Below, piece after piece: positions 1-8,215 of a stretch of DNA of 15,178 nt. Source of the DNA: Opitutaceae bacterium (GTDB taxonomy: Bacteria; Verrucomicrobiota; Verrucomicrobiia; Opitutales; Opitutaceae); the NCBI GenBank assembly GCA_031272375.1, contig JAISTY010000192.1, positions 1-15,178 of the forward strand. The letters are read 5' to 3'. Below the pieces are notes generated by a model. It searched no databases, was not told the DNA's origin, and saw nothing but the letters and a program-made list of their open reading frames with translations. Within the stretch, counting starts at the first letter, position 1. Each line of letters opens with the position of its first letter. Both the position numbers and the translations under genes were made by a program.

Positions 1-788
<788 letters not shown>

Positions 789-919
789 TTTTCCGCCCGC
801 CCCGCCGCCCGCCGCGCGCCCGTTCCCGGCGGCCTCCCGGCGGTTTCCTCGCTTGACCGCAACGGGGTCGCTTTCACGGTTGCGCGCCATTCCCGTCCTC
901 CCGAACCCATTTTCCAGCC

Positions 920-1912
920 ATGAGCCGCCTCCCAACGATCCTCACCGCACTGCTCCTTCTGACGGCGGCCTGCCCCGCCCAGCAGGACAACCTCGACGGG
1001 CGCTACGCGAACGGCGTCGTCGCCGTTGTCGAGGACAAGGTTATCACCGTCGAGGATCTGCGGCGCGAAATCGGCCCGCGCGTGCCGGCGGTGCAGCAAA
1101 TGTCCAGAAACGAGAAGGAATTCAACGAGCGCCTCGCCGTCATCCAGGAGGAAACCATCCAGGAGCTGATTGACAGGGCCGTGGTCGTGAAGGAGTTCCG
1201 CAAGGGCGACGGCGAGGAGGGCGAGACGCGCAGCGTGCCGGCCAGCTATATTGACAACGCCATCTCCGAGGAACTCATCACCCGCTTCGACAACGACCGC
1301 TCCAAGTTTCTCGGCTTCCTGAAGGCGATGGGCTACACGATGCGCGAATACCGCCAGAAGGTGGAGGAGGACATGATTTACGGCTTCATGCGCGGCCAGC
1401 AGCGCAAGAGCGCCAACATCGTCAGCCCCGCCAAGGTCGAACGCTTTTACGCCGAAAACCGCGACCGCTTCTACCAGGAGGCCCAGGTGAAACTCGCCCT
1501 CATCGCCCTCAACCGCAAACCGGGCGAGACCGACGCCGACCTGTCCGCGCGCGCCGCCGCCGTCACCGCCCGCGCGCGCGCCGGCGAGGACTTCGCCAAG
1601 CTCGCCGAGGAGGTCAGCGACGACTCCAAAAAATCCCAGGGCGGCGACTGGGGCTGGCAGAAAAGCTCCGACCTGAAGGACGATTTCAGCGGGCCCCTGT
1701 TCAAACTGCCGAAGGGCGGCGTCGCCGACCCGGTTCTGATGCCGGACGCCGCCTACATCCTGAAGGCGGAGGACACGAAGGCGGGCGGCATCCAGCCCCT
1801 CTCGGAGGCGCGCCCGGAAATCGAGCGCATCCTCTCCGGCATGATGGCGCGGGACGCCGAGGAACGCTGGCTGGAGCGGTTGAGGCGCAACGCCTACATC
1901 CGCATCTATTGA
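920..1912 (+). CDS. Exported SurA-like parvulin peptidyl-prolyl isomerase / chaperone
   Basis: The 330-residue protein has the layout of SurA/PrsA-type folding factors. Residues 1-20 form a signal peptide with a hydrophobic LTALLLLTAA core. The following cysteine could be a weak lipobox (TAAC), but ordinary signal peptidase cleavage is equally possible. Residues about 30-180 match the SurA N-terminal chaperone region (VVAVVEDKVITVEDLRRE near the start, then charged helices). Residues about 187-286 form a parvulin rotamase domain, with FAKLAEEVSDD, the GGDWGW turn and a glycine-rich LPKGGVADPV stretch. It probably acts in the periplasm on outer-membrane or secreted proteins. The ATG at 920 is chosen because it gives the signal peptide; there is no Shine-Dalgarno sequence before it. 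Its stop overlaps the stop of the convergent regulator gene by 7 bp. The family is clear, but client proteins and SurA orthology are not. Confidence 0.88.
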   Translation: MSRLPTILTALLLLTAACPAQQDNLDGRYANGVVAVVEDKVITVEDLRREIGPRVPAVQQMSRNEKEFNERLAVIQEETIQELIDRAVVVKEFRKGDGEEGETRSVPASYIDNAISEELITRFDNDRSKFLGFLKAMGYTMREYRQKVEEDMIYGFMRGQQRKSANIVSPAKVERFYAENRDRFYQEAQVKLALIALNRKPGETDADLSARAAAVTARARAGEDFAKLAEEVSDDSKKSQGGDWGWQKSSDLKDDFSGPLFKLPKGGVADPVLMPDAAYILKAEDTKAGGIQPLSEARPEIERILSGMMARDAEERWLERLRRNAYIRIY

Positions 1913-2838
1913 CCGTCCCGCCCCGCCGCGCCGCCCGGCGCCAGCTGCCTCGCGTAGGCGCGGTATTTCGCCGGCGTCATCCCCGTCCGCCGGTGGAACA
2001 GCCGGTGAAAATGCGCGACGTCCGAAAAACCCGTCACCAACGCGACCTGGAGGACGCTCATGCCGGAGTCGTTGAGCAGCTCCATCGCGGCGCGCAGGCG
2101 CCGCTGGATCAGCAGATCGCGGAACGTCGCCCCGCAGCATTGCCGGACAACATGGCTGCCGCGGCTCTCGCTCAGGTTCAGCGTCCGCGCCAGATCCGCC
2201 AGCGTGACGTCCTCCGTGTAGTTCTCCTCGATGAACCGCAGCACCGCCGTCTGCCGCCGCGTCAGCGAGCTGCTCGCGAAGGCATCGGGCGACTTCGACG
2301 GCCGCACGTGCTGGAAATCCGCCACCCAGAGGCGCAGCCGCGCGGCAAGCTGCCGCAGATGCTCGAGGATGTCCTGCGCGGCGGCCTCCCCCGCCGGCTC
2401 CGGCGACTGCGCCGCGCGCCAGGGCGGTTTCCGCCAGCGCGTCGGCCGCGCGCGCGGGTGATCCGGCGACAAGTCGCCGCCGGGCAGCCGCGGCCCGGCG
2501 AAAAGCACCCAGGCGAGCTTGCCCGCGTTGAAAACGGGCACGACCCACTCGACCAGCCCGGCGTGGCAGACGTGGACGCGGCCCTCCGGCATCGAGGCGA
2601 GCCTCGGACGGAGCTGGTGCACCTCGAAGGCGATGCACGCCGGCTCGTGCCCGCAGGCCTTGACCGCGAGGCAGAGCGGCGAGCGGTGGTGGAAACGGTC
2701 CGGCAGGATGAACGGCGCGAGGTTGCCCTCAAGGTCGTGGATGCTCACGCGCACCTTGTGGATGCGCTCGAACGCCGAAATCGCCTGCTCGGCGGCGGCG
2801 AGCCTCGGTCGGGGCGGCGGGTTGTCGGGAATGCTCAT
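1906..2838 (-). CDS. AraC-family regulator with PocR-like N-terminal sensor domain
   Basis: A 310-residue two-domain transcription factor. Residues about 13-118 resemble the PocR ligand-binding domain: after a helix comes VSIHDLEGNL, then Cys56, Cys62 and Cys68 (LCLAVKACGHEPAC), then HVCHAGLVEWVVPVF with Cys91-His92 and a WVLFAGP strand. The cysteine pattern is typical of sensors that bind small metabolites or a metal. Residues about 195-297 are the AraC DNA-binding domain, with helix-turn-helix 1 near VTLADLARTLNLSES (211-225) and helix-turn-helix 2 near SVLQVALVTGFSD (261-273), then HFHRLFHRRTGMTPAKYR. The frame stays open far upstream, but the ATG at 2838 places MSIPDN just before the sensor and leaves 166 bp to the divergent dehydrogenase gene. 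That arrangement suggests it controls the dehydrogenase or itself. The ligand is unknown. Confidence 0.88.
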   Translation of the reverse strand: MSIPDNPPPRPRLAAAEQAISAFERIHKVRVSIHDLEGNLAPFILPDRFHHRSPLCLAVKACGHEPACIAFEVHQLRPRLASMPEGRVHVCHAGLVEWVVPVFNAGKLAWVLFAGPRLPGGDLSPDHPRARPTRWRKPPWRAAQSPEPAGEAAAQDILEHLRQLAARLRLWVADFQHVRPSKSPDAFASSSLTRRQTAVLRFIEENYTEDVTLADLARTLNLSESRGSHVVRQCCGATFRDLLIQRRLRAAMELLNDSGMSVLQVALVTGFSDVAHFHRLFHRRTGMTPAKYRAYARQLAPGGAAGRDGQ

Positions 2839-3004
2839 GGGGATTGTTCGGGTCGCGGCGCCGGCGGACAAAAGCGCGGCGCCAGCGGAAAAAGTCAGTT
2901 TCCCGCCCCCGCGCGCAAGGCGTTTCCACGGCGCTCCGTGCTTCACTTTCCGCGCCGCCGCGCCCTCCCTTCCCGCCGGCGGCAAAAACCACTGAAAGGC
3001 ACCC

Positions 3005-3961
3005 ATGAAAATCACAGTCCTCGACGGCCTCACATTGAACCCCGGCGACAATCCCTGGGACGCCCTGCTCGAATTCGGCGGGCTGGCGGTCCACGACCGG
3101 ACGCCTCCCGCGGAAATCCTGACGCGCGCGGCGGACGCCGACATTCTCCTGACGAACAAAACCGTCCTCTCGCGCGAAACCCTCGACAAGCTGCCGCGCC
3201 TGAAATTCGTCTCCGTCCTCGCGACCGGCCACAACGTCGTGGACGGCAAGGCCGCCCGCGAGCGCGGCATCCCCGTCTCCAACGTCCCCACCTACGGCAC
3301 CGACTCCGTCGCGCAGCACGCCCTCGCCTTGCTGCTCGAGCTGACCAACAACGTCGGCGGCGCCGAGCGCGCCGTCCGCGACGGACGCTGGGAGGCCTGC
3401 GCCGACTTCTGCTTCTGGGACCGCCGGACAATCGAGTTGCGCGGAAAAACCCTCGGTCTCGTCGGCTTCGGCAAAATCGGACAACAGATGGGGCGCCTCG
3501 GCCTGGCGCTCGGCATGGACGTGATTTACGCCGACCGCTCCGAGGTGCGCGCCCCCGGCCTCGAAACCGCGCGGCGTGCGACGCTGGAGACGCTGTTCGC
3601 GGAGGCCGACGTCGTCTCGCTGCACTGCAACCAGACGCCGGAGAACGAGCGCTTCGTGAACGCCGCCCTGCTCGGCCGCATGAAGCCGTCCGCCTTCCTG
3701 ATCAACACGGCCCGCGGCGGCCTGATTGACGAGCCGGCCCTCGAGGCCGCCCTGCGCGCGCGGAAAATCGCCGGCGCCGGCCTCGACGTCCTCTCCTCCG
3801 AGCCGCCCTCCGGCGGCAACAGCCTCATCGGCGCGCCGAACTGCGTGATCACGCCGCACGTCGCCTGGAGCAGCCTCGCCGGGCGCCGGCGGCTGATGGC
3901 GACGACCGTGGGGAACGTCCGCGCCTTCCTCGCCGGCGCCCCCGTGAACGTCGTGAATTGA
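3005..3961 (+). CDS. D-isomer-specific 2-hydroxyacid dehydrogenase (glycerate/hydroxypyruvate reductase-like)
   Basis: A 318-residue, full-length NAD-dependent oxidoreductase that interconverts 2-keto acids and D-2-hydroxy acids. The nucleotide-binding motif is GLVGFGKIG (glycines 154, 156 and 159), and Asp177 (YADRS) after the second strand predicts NAD over NADP. The catalytic triad is complete: Arg237 in NTARGGLIDE, Glu266 in LSSEPP and His285 in ITPHVAW. The substrate-side loop LATGHNVVD is seen in glycerate dehydrogenase and hydroxypyruvate reductase relatives, so a D-glycerate-type substrate is likely but inferred. The ATG at 3005 follows a weak purine-rich GAAAGG about 7 nt upstream. 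The gene is divergent from the PocR-like/AraC regulator, which may sense a related metabolite, and convergent with hisS, 18 bp away. Confidence 0.9.
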   Translation: MKITVLDGLTLNPGDNPWDALLEFGGLAVHDRTPPAEILTRAADADILLTNKTVLSRETLDKLPRLKFVSVLATGHNVVDGKAARERGIPVSNVPTYGTDSVAQHALALLLELTNNVGGAERAVRDGRWEACADFCFWDRRTIELRGKTLGLVGFGKIGQQMGRLGLALGMDVIYADRSEVRAPGLETARRATLETLFAEADVVSLHCNQTPENERFVNAALLGRMKPSAFLINTARGGLIDEPALEAALRARKIAGAGLDVLSSEPPSGGNSLIGAPNCVITPHVAWSSLAGRRRLMATTVGNVRAFLAGAPVNVVN

Positions 3962-3964
3962 GCG

Positions 3965-3978
3965 GCGCGCGGGCGCGC
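3965..3978. terminator. Short GC hairpin between convergent genes, possible bidirectional terminator
   Basis: In the 18-bp gap between the dehydrogenase stop and the hisS stop, GCGCG (3965-3969) and CGCGC (3974-3978) pair around a CGGG loop. There is no T-run on either strand, so intrinsic termination would be weak, and such hairpins arise easily in sequence this GC-rich. The placement between two convergent stop codons is the main support. Confidence 0.3.
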
Positions 3979-3979
3979 G

Positions 3980-5293
3980 TCACTTCGCCGACAGAAACTC
4001 CGCCGCGCTTCCGGCGGCCTGTTCGCGCGGCACCTCGCGCTCGCCGCGGGCGGTCATGTCGCGGAGCTTCACAACGCCGCGCGCCAGCTCGTCCGCCCCG
4101 TAAATCAGGGCGAGCCGCGCGCCCGCCTCGGAGGCCAGGCGGAACTGTTTCCCGAAGGGCGTCTCGCGCAACGGATACTCCACGCGGAAGCCGGCCTCGC
4201 GCAGGCGGCGGATGTCGCCGAGCGCCGCCGCCCGCTCCGCCTCCCCGCCGATCACCGCGTAGGCGTCGCAGGCGGGCGCGGGCGGCGGCGGCTTGCCGCG
4301 TTGGTCGAGCAGCAGCCCCATCGTCACGTCGCCGATGGCGAAGCCCGCCGCTGGAAGCGCCGGCCCGCCGAGTTTCCCGACAAGGTCGTCGTAGCGCCCG
4401 CCGCCGGCGATCGCCCGCAGCTCGCCCTTGCGGTCGAAGGCCTCGAACACGAAGCCCGTGTAATACGCCAGGCCCCGCACGACGCCGAGGTCCACCGAGA
4501 CGAAATCCCCCAGCCCCATCGCGCCGAGGCCGCCGAGCAGCTTTTTCCAGTCCGCCAGCCGCGCGGCGATGGCGTCGTTCATGCGGCCCGCCAGCGCCGC
4601 CTCCAGCGCGCCGAGGCCGCGGATGTTGAGAAAGGCGAGGATGCGTTCCCGCGCCCCCGCGGGCAGCGCGCCGTGCTCCTTCTCGAAGGCGTCGAAGACC
4701 GCCTCGCCGGCCTTCTCGAACTTGTCCGCCGCCGAAAGCACGCCGCGCGCCCGCGCCTCGTCGAGGCCGAGCGCCGCGAGGAAATGGAGCCACAGCGTCC
4801 GGTCGCTCAACCGCACCAGAAAGTCCTCCGGCGACAGCCCGAAGGAGGCGATGGTCTGCGCGAGCAGCGCGATCAGCTCGATCTCCGCCTCCGGCCCGGC
4901 CTCGCCGAAAATGTCCGCGTTGAACTGGTAAAACGCCCGCTCGCGCCCGCGCTGCGCCCGTTCGTAGCGGTAAAATTCCGCGATGCTGAACCACTTGATC
5001 GGGCGCTTCAGCGCGTTCGCCTTCGCGCCGACGAGCCGGCACACCGTCGGCGTCATCTCGGGCCGCAACGCCACCTCCCGCCCGCCTTTGTCCGTGAAGC
5101 TGAACAGCTGCGCCTCGATTTCGTCGCCCGACTTGCGCCGGTAAAGCTCCAGCGGCTCCAGCACGGGGCCGTCGTATTCCCGGAACCCGAAGGCCTCCGC
5201 CATCCGCCGCCAGCGCCCGAAAATGAATTTCCGGCGCTCAAGGGCGTCGGGATAAAACTCGCGGAAACCGGGCAGTGACTGGAATTGGCTCAT
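3980..5293 (-). CDS. hisS: Histidyl-tRNA synthetase
   Basis: A 437-residue class II aminoacyl-tRNA synthetase that charges tRNA-His in the cytoplasm. From the N-terminus come the SLPGFREFYPDAL entry helix, the VALRPEMTPTVCR strand-turn near residue 80, motif 2 FYRYERAQRGRERAFYQFN (107-125), the histidine-binding HisA loop VVRGLAYYTGF (271-281) and GGGRYDDL (298-304). A C-terminal anticodon-binding domain runs from about 340. HisA reads GLAYYTG rather than the GLDYYTR type of E. coli, and motif 3 reads AAGFAIGDVTMGL rather than GFAxGLERL; these are lineage variants of a functional enzyme as far as I know. The frame continues upstream, but ATG 5293 (MSQFQSLPGF) is the natural start; no Shine-Dalgarno sequence is seen. 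It lies 62 bp downstream of the TerC-family gene on the same strand. Confidence 0.96.
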   Translation of the reverse strand: MSQFQSLPGFREFYPDALERRKFIFGRWRRMAEAFGFREYDGPVLEPLELYRRKSGDEIEAQLFSFTDKGGREVALRPEMTPTVCRLVGAKANALKRPIKWFSIAEFYRYERAQRGRERAFYQFNADIFGEAGPEAEIELIALLAQTIASFGLSPEDFLVRLSDRTLWLHFLAALGLDEARARGVLSAADKFEKAGEAVFDAFEKEHGALPAGARERILAFLNIRGLGALEAALAGRMNDAIAARLADWKKLLGGLGAMGLGDFVSVDLGVVRGLAYYTGFVFEAFDRKGELRAIAGGGRYDDLVGKLGGPALPAAGFAIGDVTMGLLLDQRGKPPPPAPACDAYAVIGGEAERAAALGDIRRLREAGFRVEYPLRETPFGKQFRLASEAGARLALIYGADELARGVVKLRDMTARGEREVPREQAAGSAAEFLSAK

Positions 5294-5355
5294 GGTTCGC
5301 GGCGATGCAAACGCCCGCGCCGCTCCGCGCCACCCCAATTTTCACAGGGCGGCCT

Positions 5356-6327
5356 TCACGCGCCCCGCGCCGGCGGCGGCTTGTCCGCCTTCGCCGGATT
5401 TAACAGGGAGGCGGCGATGGTGACGGCCAGGATGCCCCCGATGACCGCGAGCGAGAGGGCGATGTCGGGATGCCAGCGGGCGGGCAGCATCATCTTCACG
5501 CCGACAAAGCAAAGGATGGCCGAAAGCCCGATGTTCAGGTAGCGCAGGTGCCGCATCGCCCCGTTCAACGCGAAATAAATCGAGCGCAGTCCGAGAACGG
5601 CGAATATGTTGGAGGTGAAGACGATGAACGGATCCTTTGTGATCGCCAGAACCGCCGGAATGGAGTCCACCGCGAAGGCAAGGTCGGTGCTCTCCACCAC
5701 GAGCAGCACTAAAAAGAGCGGCGTGGCGACAAGGCGCGCGTTCTCCCGGATGAAAAAACGCCCCCGCGCGTCGTCGTTCTCCGCCACGCGAAAGTGTTTT
5801 TTGAAGAAACGGACGGCGACGTTCTTGGAGGGGTCAACATCGTGCGAGCCGGGCAGGGCCATCCTGACGCCCGTCACCACCAAAAAAGCGCCAAGCACAT
5901 AGACAAGCCAGTCAAAGCGTTCCAACAACCGCGCGCCCGCGAGGATGAACACAAGCCGCATGACCGCCGCCCCGACAATGCCCCAGAACAAAACCCGGTG
6001 CTGAAAACGCGCCGGCACCTTGAAAAACAGGAAAACCACTATGAAGACGAAAATGTTGTCCACGCTGAGCGAGATCTCGACAAGATAGCCCGCGAGAAAC
6101 TCCAGCCCGCAGCGCCCGCCAAGCGTTTGCCAGACAATAAGATTGAAAACAAGCGCAAGCGCCCCCCAGACCCCGCACCAGGCGAGCGACACCCCCATCG
6201 CCGGCGTCCGGTTCCGTTTGTGGAAAATGCCGAGGTCGAGCGCGAGCATCGCCGCGACAAACACGCCGAAACCCGCCCACGCCCAGGCGGGGACGGAATG
6301 CGCGGCGGTTGCGGCGGCTGTGTGCAT
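5356..6327 (-). CDS. TerC/Alx-family integral membrane protein (probable metal-ion exporter)
   Basis: A 323-residue polytopic inner-membrane protein with about eight to nine hydrophobic segments. The TerC family includes E. coli Alx and Bacillus proteins linked to manganese export and metal homeostasis. The two internally related acidic signature motifs are present: EISLSVDNIFVF (Glu84, Asp90) and ESTDLAFAVDSIPAVLAIT (Glu212, Asp215, Asp221), with another acidic residue, Asp31, in the first transmembrane segment. A charged cytoplasmic loop (about 160-200) divides the halves, as in Alx. ATG 6327 (MHTAAATAAH) is preferred over a GTG 30 bases upstream because the first hydrophobic segment follows at once. 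Some relatives are controlled by a yybP-ykoY Mn riboswitch; I did not recognise one upstream. The name fits with confidence, but the ion is inferred from the family. Confidence 0.92.
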   Translation of the reverse strand: MHTAAATAAHSVPAWAWAGFGVFVAAMLALDLGIFHKRNRTPAMGVSLAWCGVWGALALVFNLIVWQTLGGRCGLEFLAGYLVEISLSVDNIFVFIVVFLFFKVPARFQHRVLFWGIVGAAVMRLVFILAGARLLERFDWLVYVLGAFLVVTGVRMALPGSHDVDPSKNVAVRFFKKHFRVAENDDARGRFFIRENARLVATPLFLVLLVVESTDLAFAVDSIPAVLAITKDPFIVFTSNIFAVLGLRSIYFALNGAMRHLRYLNIGLSAILCFVGVKMMLPARWHPDIALSLAVIGGILAVTIAASLLNPAKADKPPPARGA

Positions 6328-6493
6328 AGGACGGGCACGGTAGCCCCCCACGGACACCGCGCAAGCGCGGACTGGAACACGAAGGCACGAAGTTTTTTCG
6401 CCTCACAGGAAGCCGAACCAAGCTGGGTCAAAGGAGGGCAGGGGAGCTGGCTTTCTTGGATTGGGTTTGTGTCTTTGTGTGAGCTTTTCCCAT

Positions 6494-6585
6494 CCACGGA
6501 TTCCGCCAATGGTCACAAATTCACAATACATTTAATATCAAAAAGTTCCATCTGTGCAATCCGTGAAGATCCGTGAAATCCGTGG
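6494..6585. repeat. Degenerate ATCCGTG / CACGGAT repeat cluster
   Basis: ATCCGTG occurs at 6559-6565, 6569-6575 and 6578-6584, spaced 10 and 9 bases apart, and the inverted form CCACGGATT is at 6494-6502. Nearby words TTTGTGTCTTTGTGTG (about 6466-6481) and CACGAAGGCACGAAG (about 6378-6392) belong to the same style of low-complexity intergenic repeats (accumulated CACGGATTTCACGG / GTGTCTTTGTG phrases) that I recall from several large environmental genomes, Verrucomicrobiota among them. A related phrase is at 9264-9281. No function is known to me. Confidence 0.6.
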
Positions 6586-6700
6586 TTGGTTTGGGCTGGG
6601 GGAAATGGATAGGTCGTAGGATTAAATAAATTGATTTTAACCAACAAGAAAATCCGAAACGCCACCCATCAAACGCAATCTAATCTTTGCAACTGATTAT

Positions 6701-6734
6701 GTCGGAATAATTTTAGTTGTTTTCTAATTCCGAC
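6701..6734 (+). promoter_or_regulatory. Inverted repeat, candidate operator upstream of the amine operon
   Basis: GTCGGAAT at 6701-6708 and its exact reverse complement ATTCCGAC at 6727-6734 are separated by 18 AT-rich bases, giving a 26-bp centre-to-centre distance, between two and three helical turns. A further half-match, CCGAATAAT (6734-6742), follows the right arm. It sits about 110 bp before the aminotransferase-like gene, where a dimeric regulator could act. No regulator gene for this operon is present in the window, so binding is inference. Confidence 0.4.
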
Positions 6735-6841
6735 CGAATAATCCATTATTAAATCAACTAATTTCAGCATCCGCAAATTCCCTCTTGAACAACCTGCCGC
6801 CGCCCTGTTTCGCAGGGGACGTCAATGCAAACCGTCCGCCC

Positions 6842-8191
6842 ATGTCCACCACGCCCATACTGAATCTCAACCGTTTCGACGCCTCCGCGCCCGGACTTGA
6901 CGCCGCCACGCTTCGCATGGTTCGCCGCCGCGAGGCCGCCTTCGGCCCAAACTCCGTGCTGTTCTACAAAAAACCCATCGTCGTCGCCTCCGCGTCCGGC
7001 GCGTGGATGACCGACACCGACGGCAACCGCTACCTCGATCTCTACAACAACGTCCCTTGCGTGGGTCATAGCAACCAACACGTTGCCAATGCGATATGCA
7101 ACCAGTCGCGCATCCTTTCCACCAACACCCGCTACCTTTACGAAACCATCCACGATTACGCGGAAAAGTTGCTCGCGACATTCCCCAATCCTTTGCGCAA
7201 CATCACTTTCACATGCACCGGAAGCGAGGCCAACGACCTCGCCCTCCAAATCGTCCGCGCCTGCACGGGTGGCGAGGGCATCATCATCACGGAGAACGCT
7301 TACCACGGCAACACCACCGCCGTCGCCGCCTGCTCACCGTCCGCCTGGCGCACCGGCGCGCCGCCGCCCGCGAACATCCGCCGCGTCCCCGCCCCCGAAC
7401 GTTTCCGCTCCGCCGACCCCGACCCCGGCGCCACGTTCTCAAAAAACATCGAACTCGCCATCAACGATTTCCGCGCCAACGGCCTCAAGCCAGCCGCGCT
7501 GCTTGTGGACACTTATTTCACCAGCGACGGCCTCCTCGACGGCCCCGCCGGCTTCCTCGCCCCAGCCTTTGAAACAGCCCGCAAACACGGCCTGCTCGTC
7601 ATCGGCGACGAGGTGCAACCCGGTTTTGGACGCACGGGTGTCATGTGGAACTTTCTGCGCCACAACGCAATCCCGGATCTCGTCACGCTCGGCAAACCGA
7701 TGGGCAACGGGTTCCCGATGGGCGGCGTCGTTGTCCGCCCCGACCTCCTCGACCGCTTCACACGCGAAATCTCCTATTTCAACACCTTCGGAGGCAACGC
7801 GCTCGCCGGCGCCACCGGCCTCGCCGTCCTCGAGGAACTGCAAGGACGGCAGCTTGTTGCGAACGCCGCAAAAACCGGCGCGTATTTGAAAAAACGCCTT
7901 GCCGAACTTGCCAAACAACATCCTTGCATCGGCGATGTCCGTGGCGCCGGCCTCTTTGTGGGCGTTGAGTTTGTTAAAACGCAAGACAAGCTGCCGCAAT
8001 GGGATGGACGTCAACCCGACGCCGCGATCGTCACACGTCTTGTCAACCGCCTGAAGGAACTTGGCGTGCTCATCGGCGCGTCCGGCCCGTTCGCGAATGT
8101 CATCCGCGCCCGCCCGCCGCTTTGCCTGACCGAAACCGAGGCGGATTTCTTCGTCGGAAAACTCGCCCAGGCTCTCGATGAAACAAATTAA
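6842..8191 (+). CDS. Class III PLP enzyme, AGXT2L-like (phospholyase or aminotransferase)
   Basis: A 449-residue fold-type I, class III PLP protein, complete and in the usual size range. PLP-binding residues are visible: GSEAND (127-132), AYHG (153-156), Asp256 in [13 protein letters not shown], and the Schiff-base Lys285 in [14 protein letters not shown]. Several stretches resemble the AGXT2L group (phosphoethanolamine and 5-phosphohydroxylysine phospholyases) more than classical GABA or ornithine aminotransferases: the [13 protein letters not shown] and [12 protein letters not shown] segments, [26 protein letters not shown], and the end [20 protein letters not shown]. Such phospholyases release ammonia and phosphate from a phosphorylated amino alcohol, which would suit the kinase gene at the end of this operon. 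An ordinary aminotransferase remains possible. The ATG at 6842 is preferred over an in-frame TTG at 6785, whose extension looks non-conserved. The next gene begins 24 bp downstream. Confidence 0.88.
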   Translation: MSTTPILNLNRFDASAPGLDAATLRMVRRREAAFGPNSVLFYKKPIVVASASGAWMTDTDGNRYLDLYNNVPCVGHSNQHVANAICNQSRILSTNTRYLYETIHDYAEKLLATFPNPLRNITFTCTGSEANDLALQIVRACTGGEGIIITENAYHGNTTAVAACSPSAWRTGAPPPANIRRVPAPERFRSADPDPGATFSKNIELAINDFRANGLKPAALLVDTYFTSDGLLDGPAGFLAPAFETARKHGLLVIGDEVQPGFGRTGVMWNFLRHNAIPDLVTLGKPMGNGFPMGGVVVRPDLLDRFTREISYFNTFGGNALAGATGLAVLEELQGRQLVANAAKTGAYLKKRLAELAKQHPCIGDVRGAGLFVGVEFVKTQDKLPQWDGRQPDAAIVTRLVNRLKELGVLIGASGPFANVIRARPPLCLTETEADFFVGKLAQALDETN

Positions 8192-8215
8192 ACAACAAGA
8201 CCCTTCCAAGCCGTC

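Larger units (their letters stand above)
6328..6841. other. 514-bp AT-rich non-coding region between TerC gene and amine operon
   Basis: No credible gene lies here. Composition shifts sharply: up to about 6380 it is still GC-rich and includes a perfect hairpin CCGCGC-AA-GCGCGG at 6357-6370, directly upstream of the TerC gene. From about 6400 it becomes AT-rich with short words such as TTTGTGTCTTTGTGTG and several ATCCGTG/CACGGAT copies. From 6610 to 6780 it is strongly AT-rich (ATTAAATAAATTGATTTTAA and similar) and carries an 8-bp inverted repeat. The operon promoter is expected in this last part, but I could not fix a convincing -35/-10 pair. It may mark an insertion boundary, since base composition of the genes differs on the two sides. 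Confidence 0.7.

Noticed and set aside
6328..6460. yybP-ykoY manganese riboswitch upstream of the TerC-family gene
   Set aside because: The family is often controlled this way, but I could not find the conserved core elements on the minus strand; only a simple CCGCGC/GCGCGG hairpin is present.
6785..6841. Upstream TTG start for the class III PLP enzyme
   Set aside because: It would add 19 residues without family similarity and has no ribosome-binding site; ATG 6842 gives a normal-length protein.
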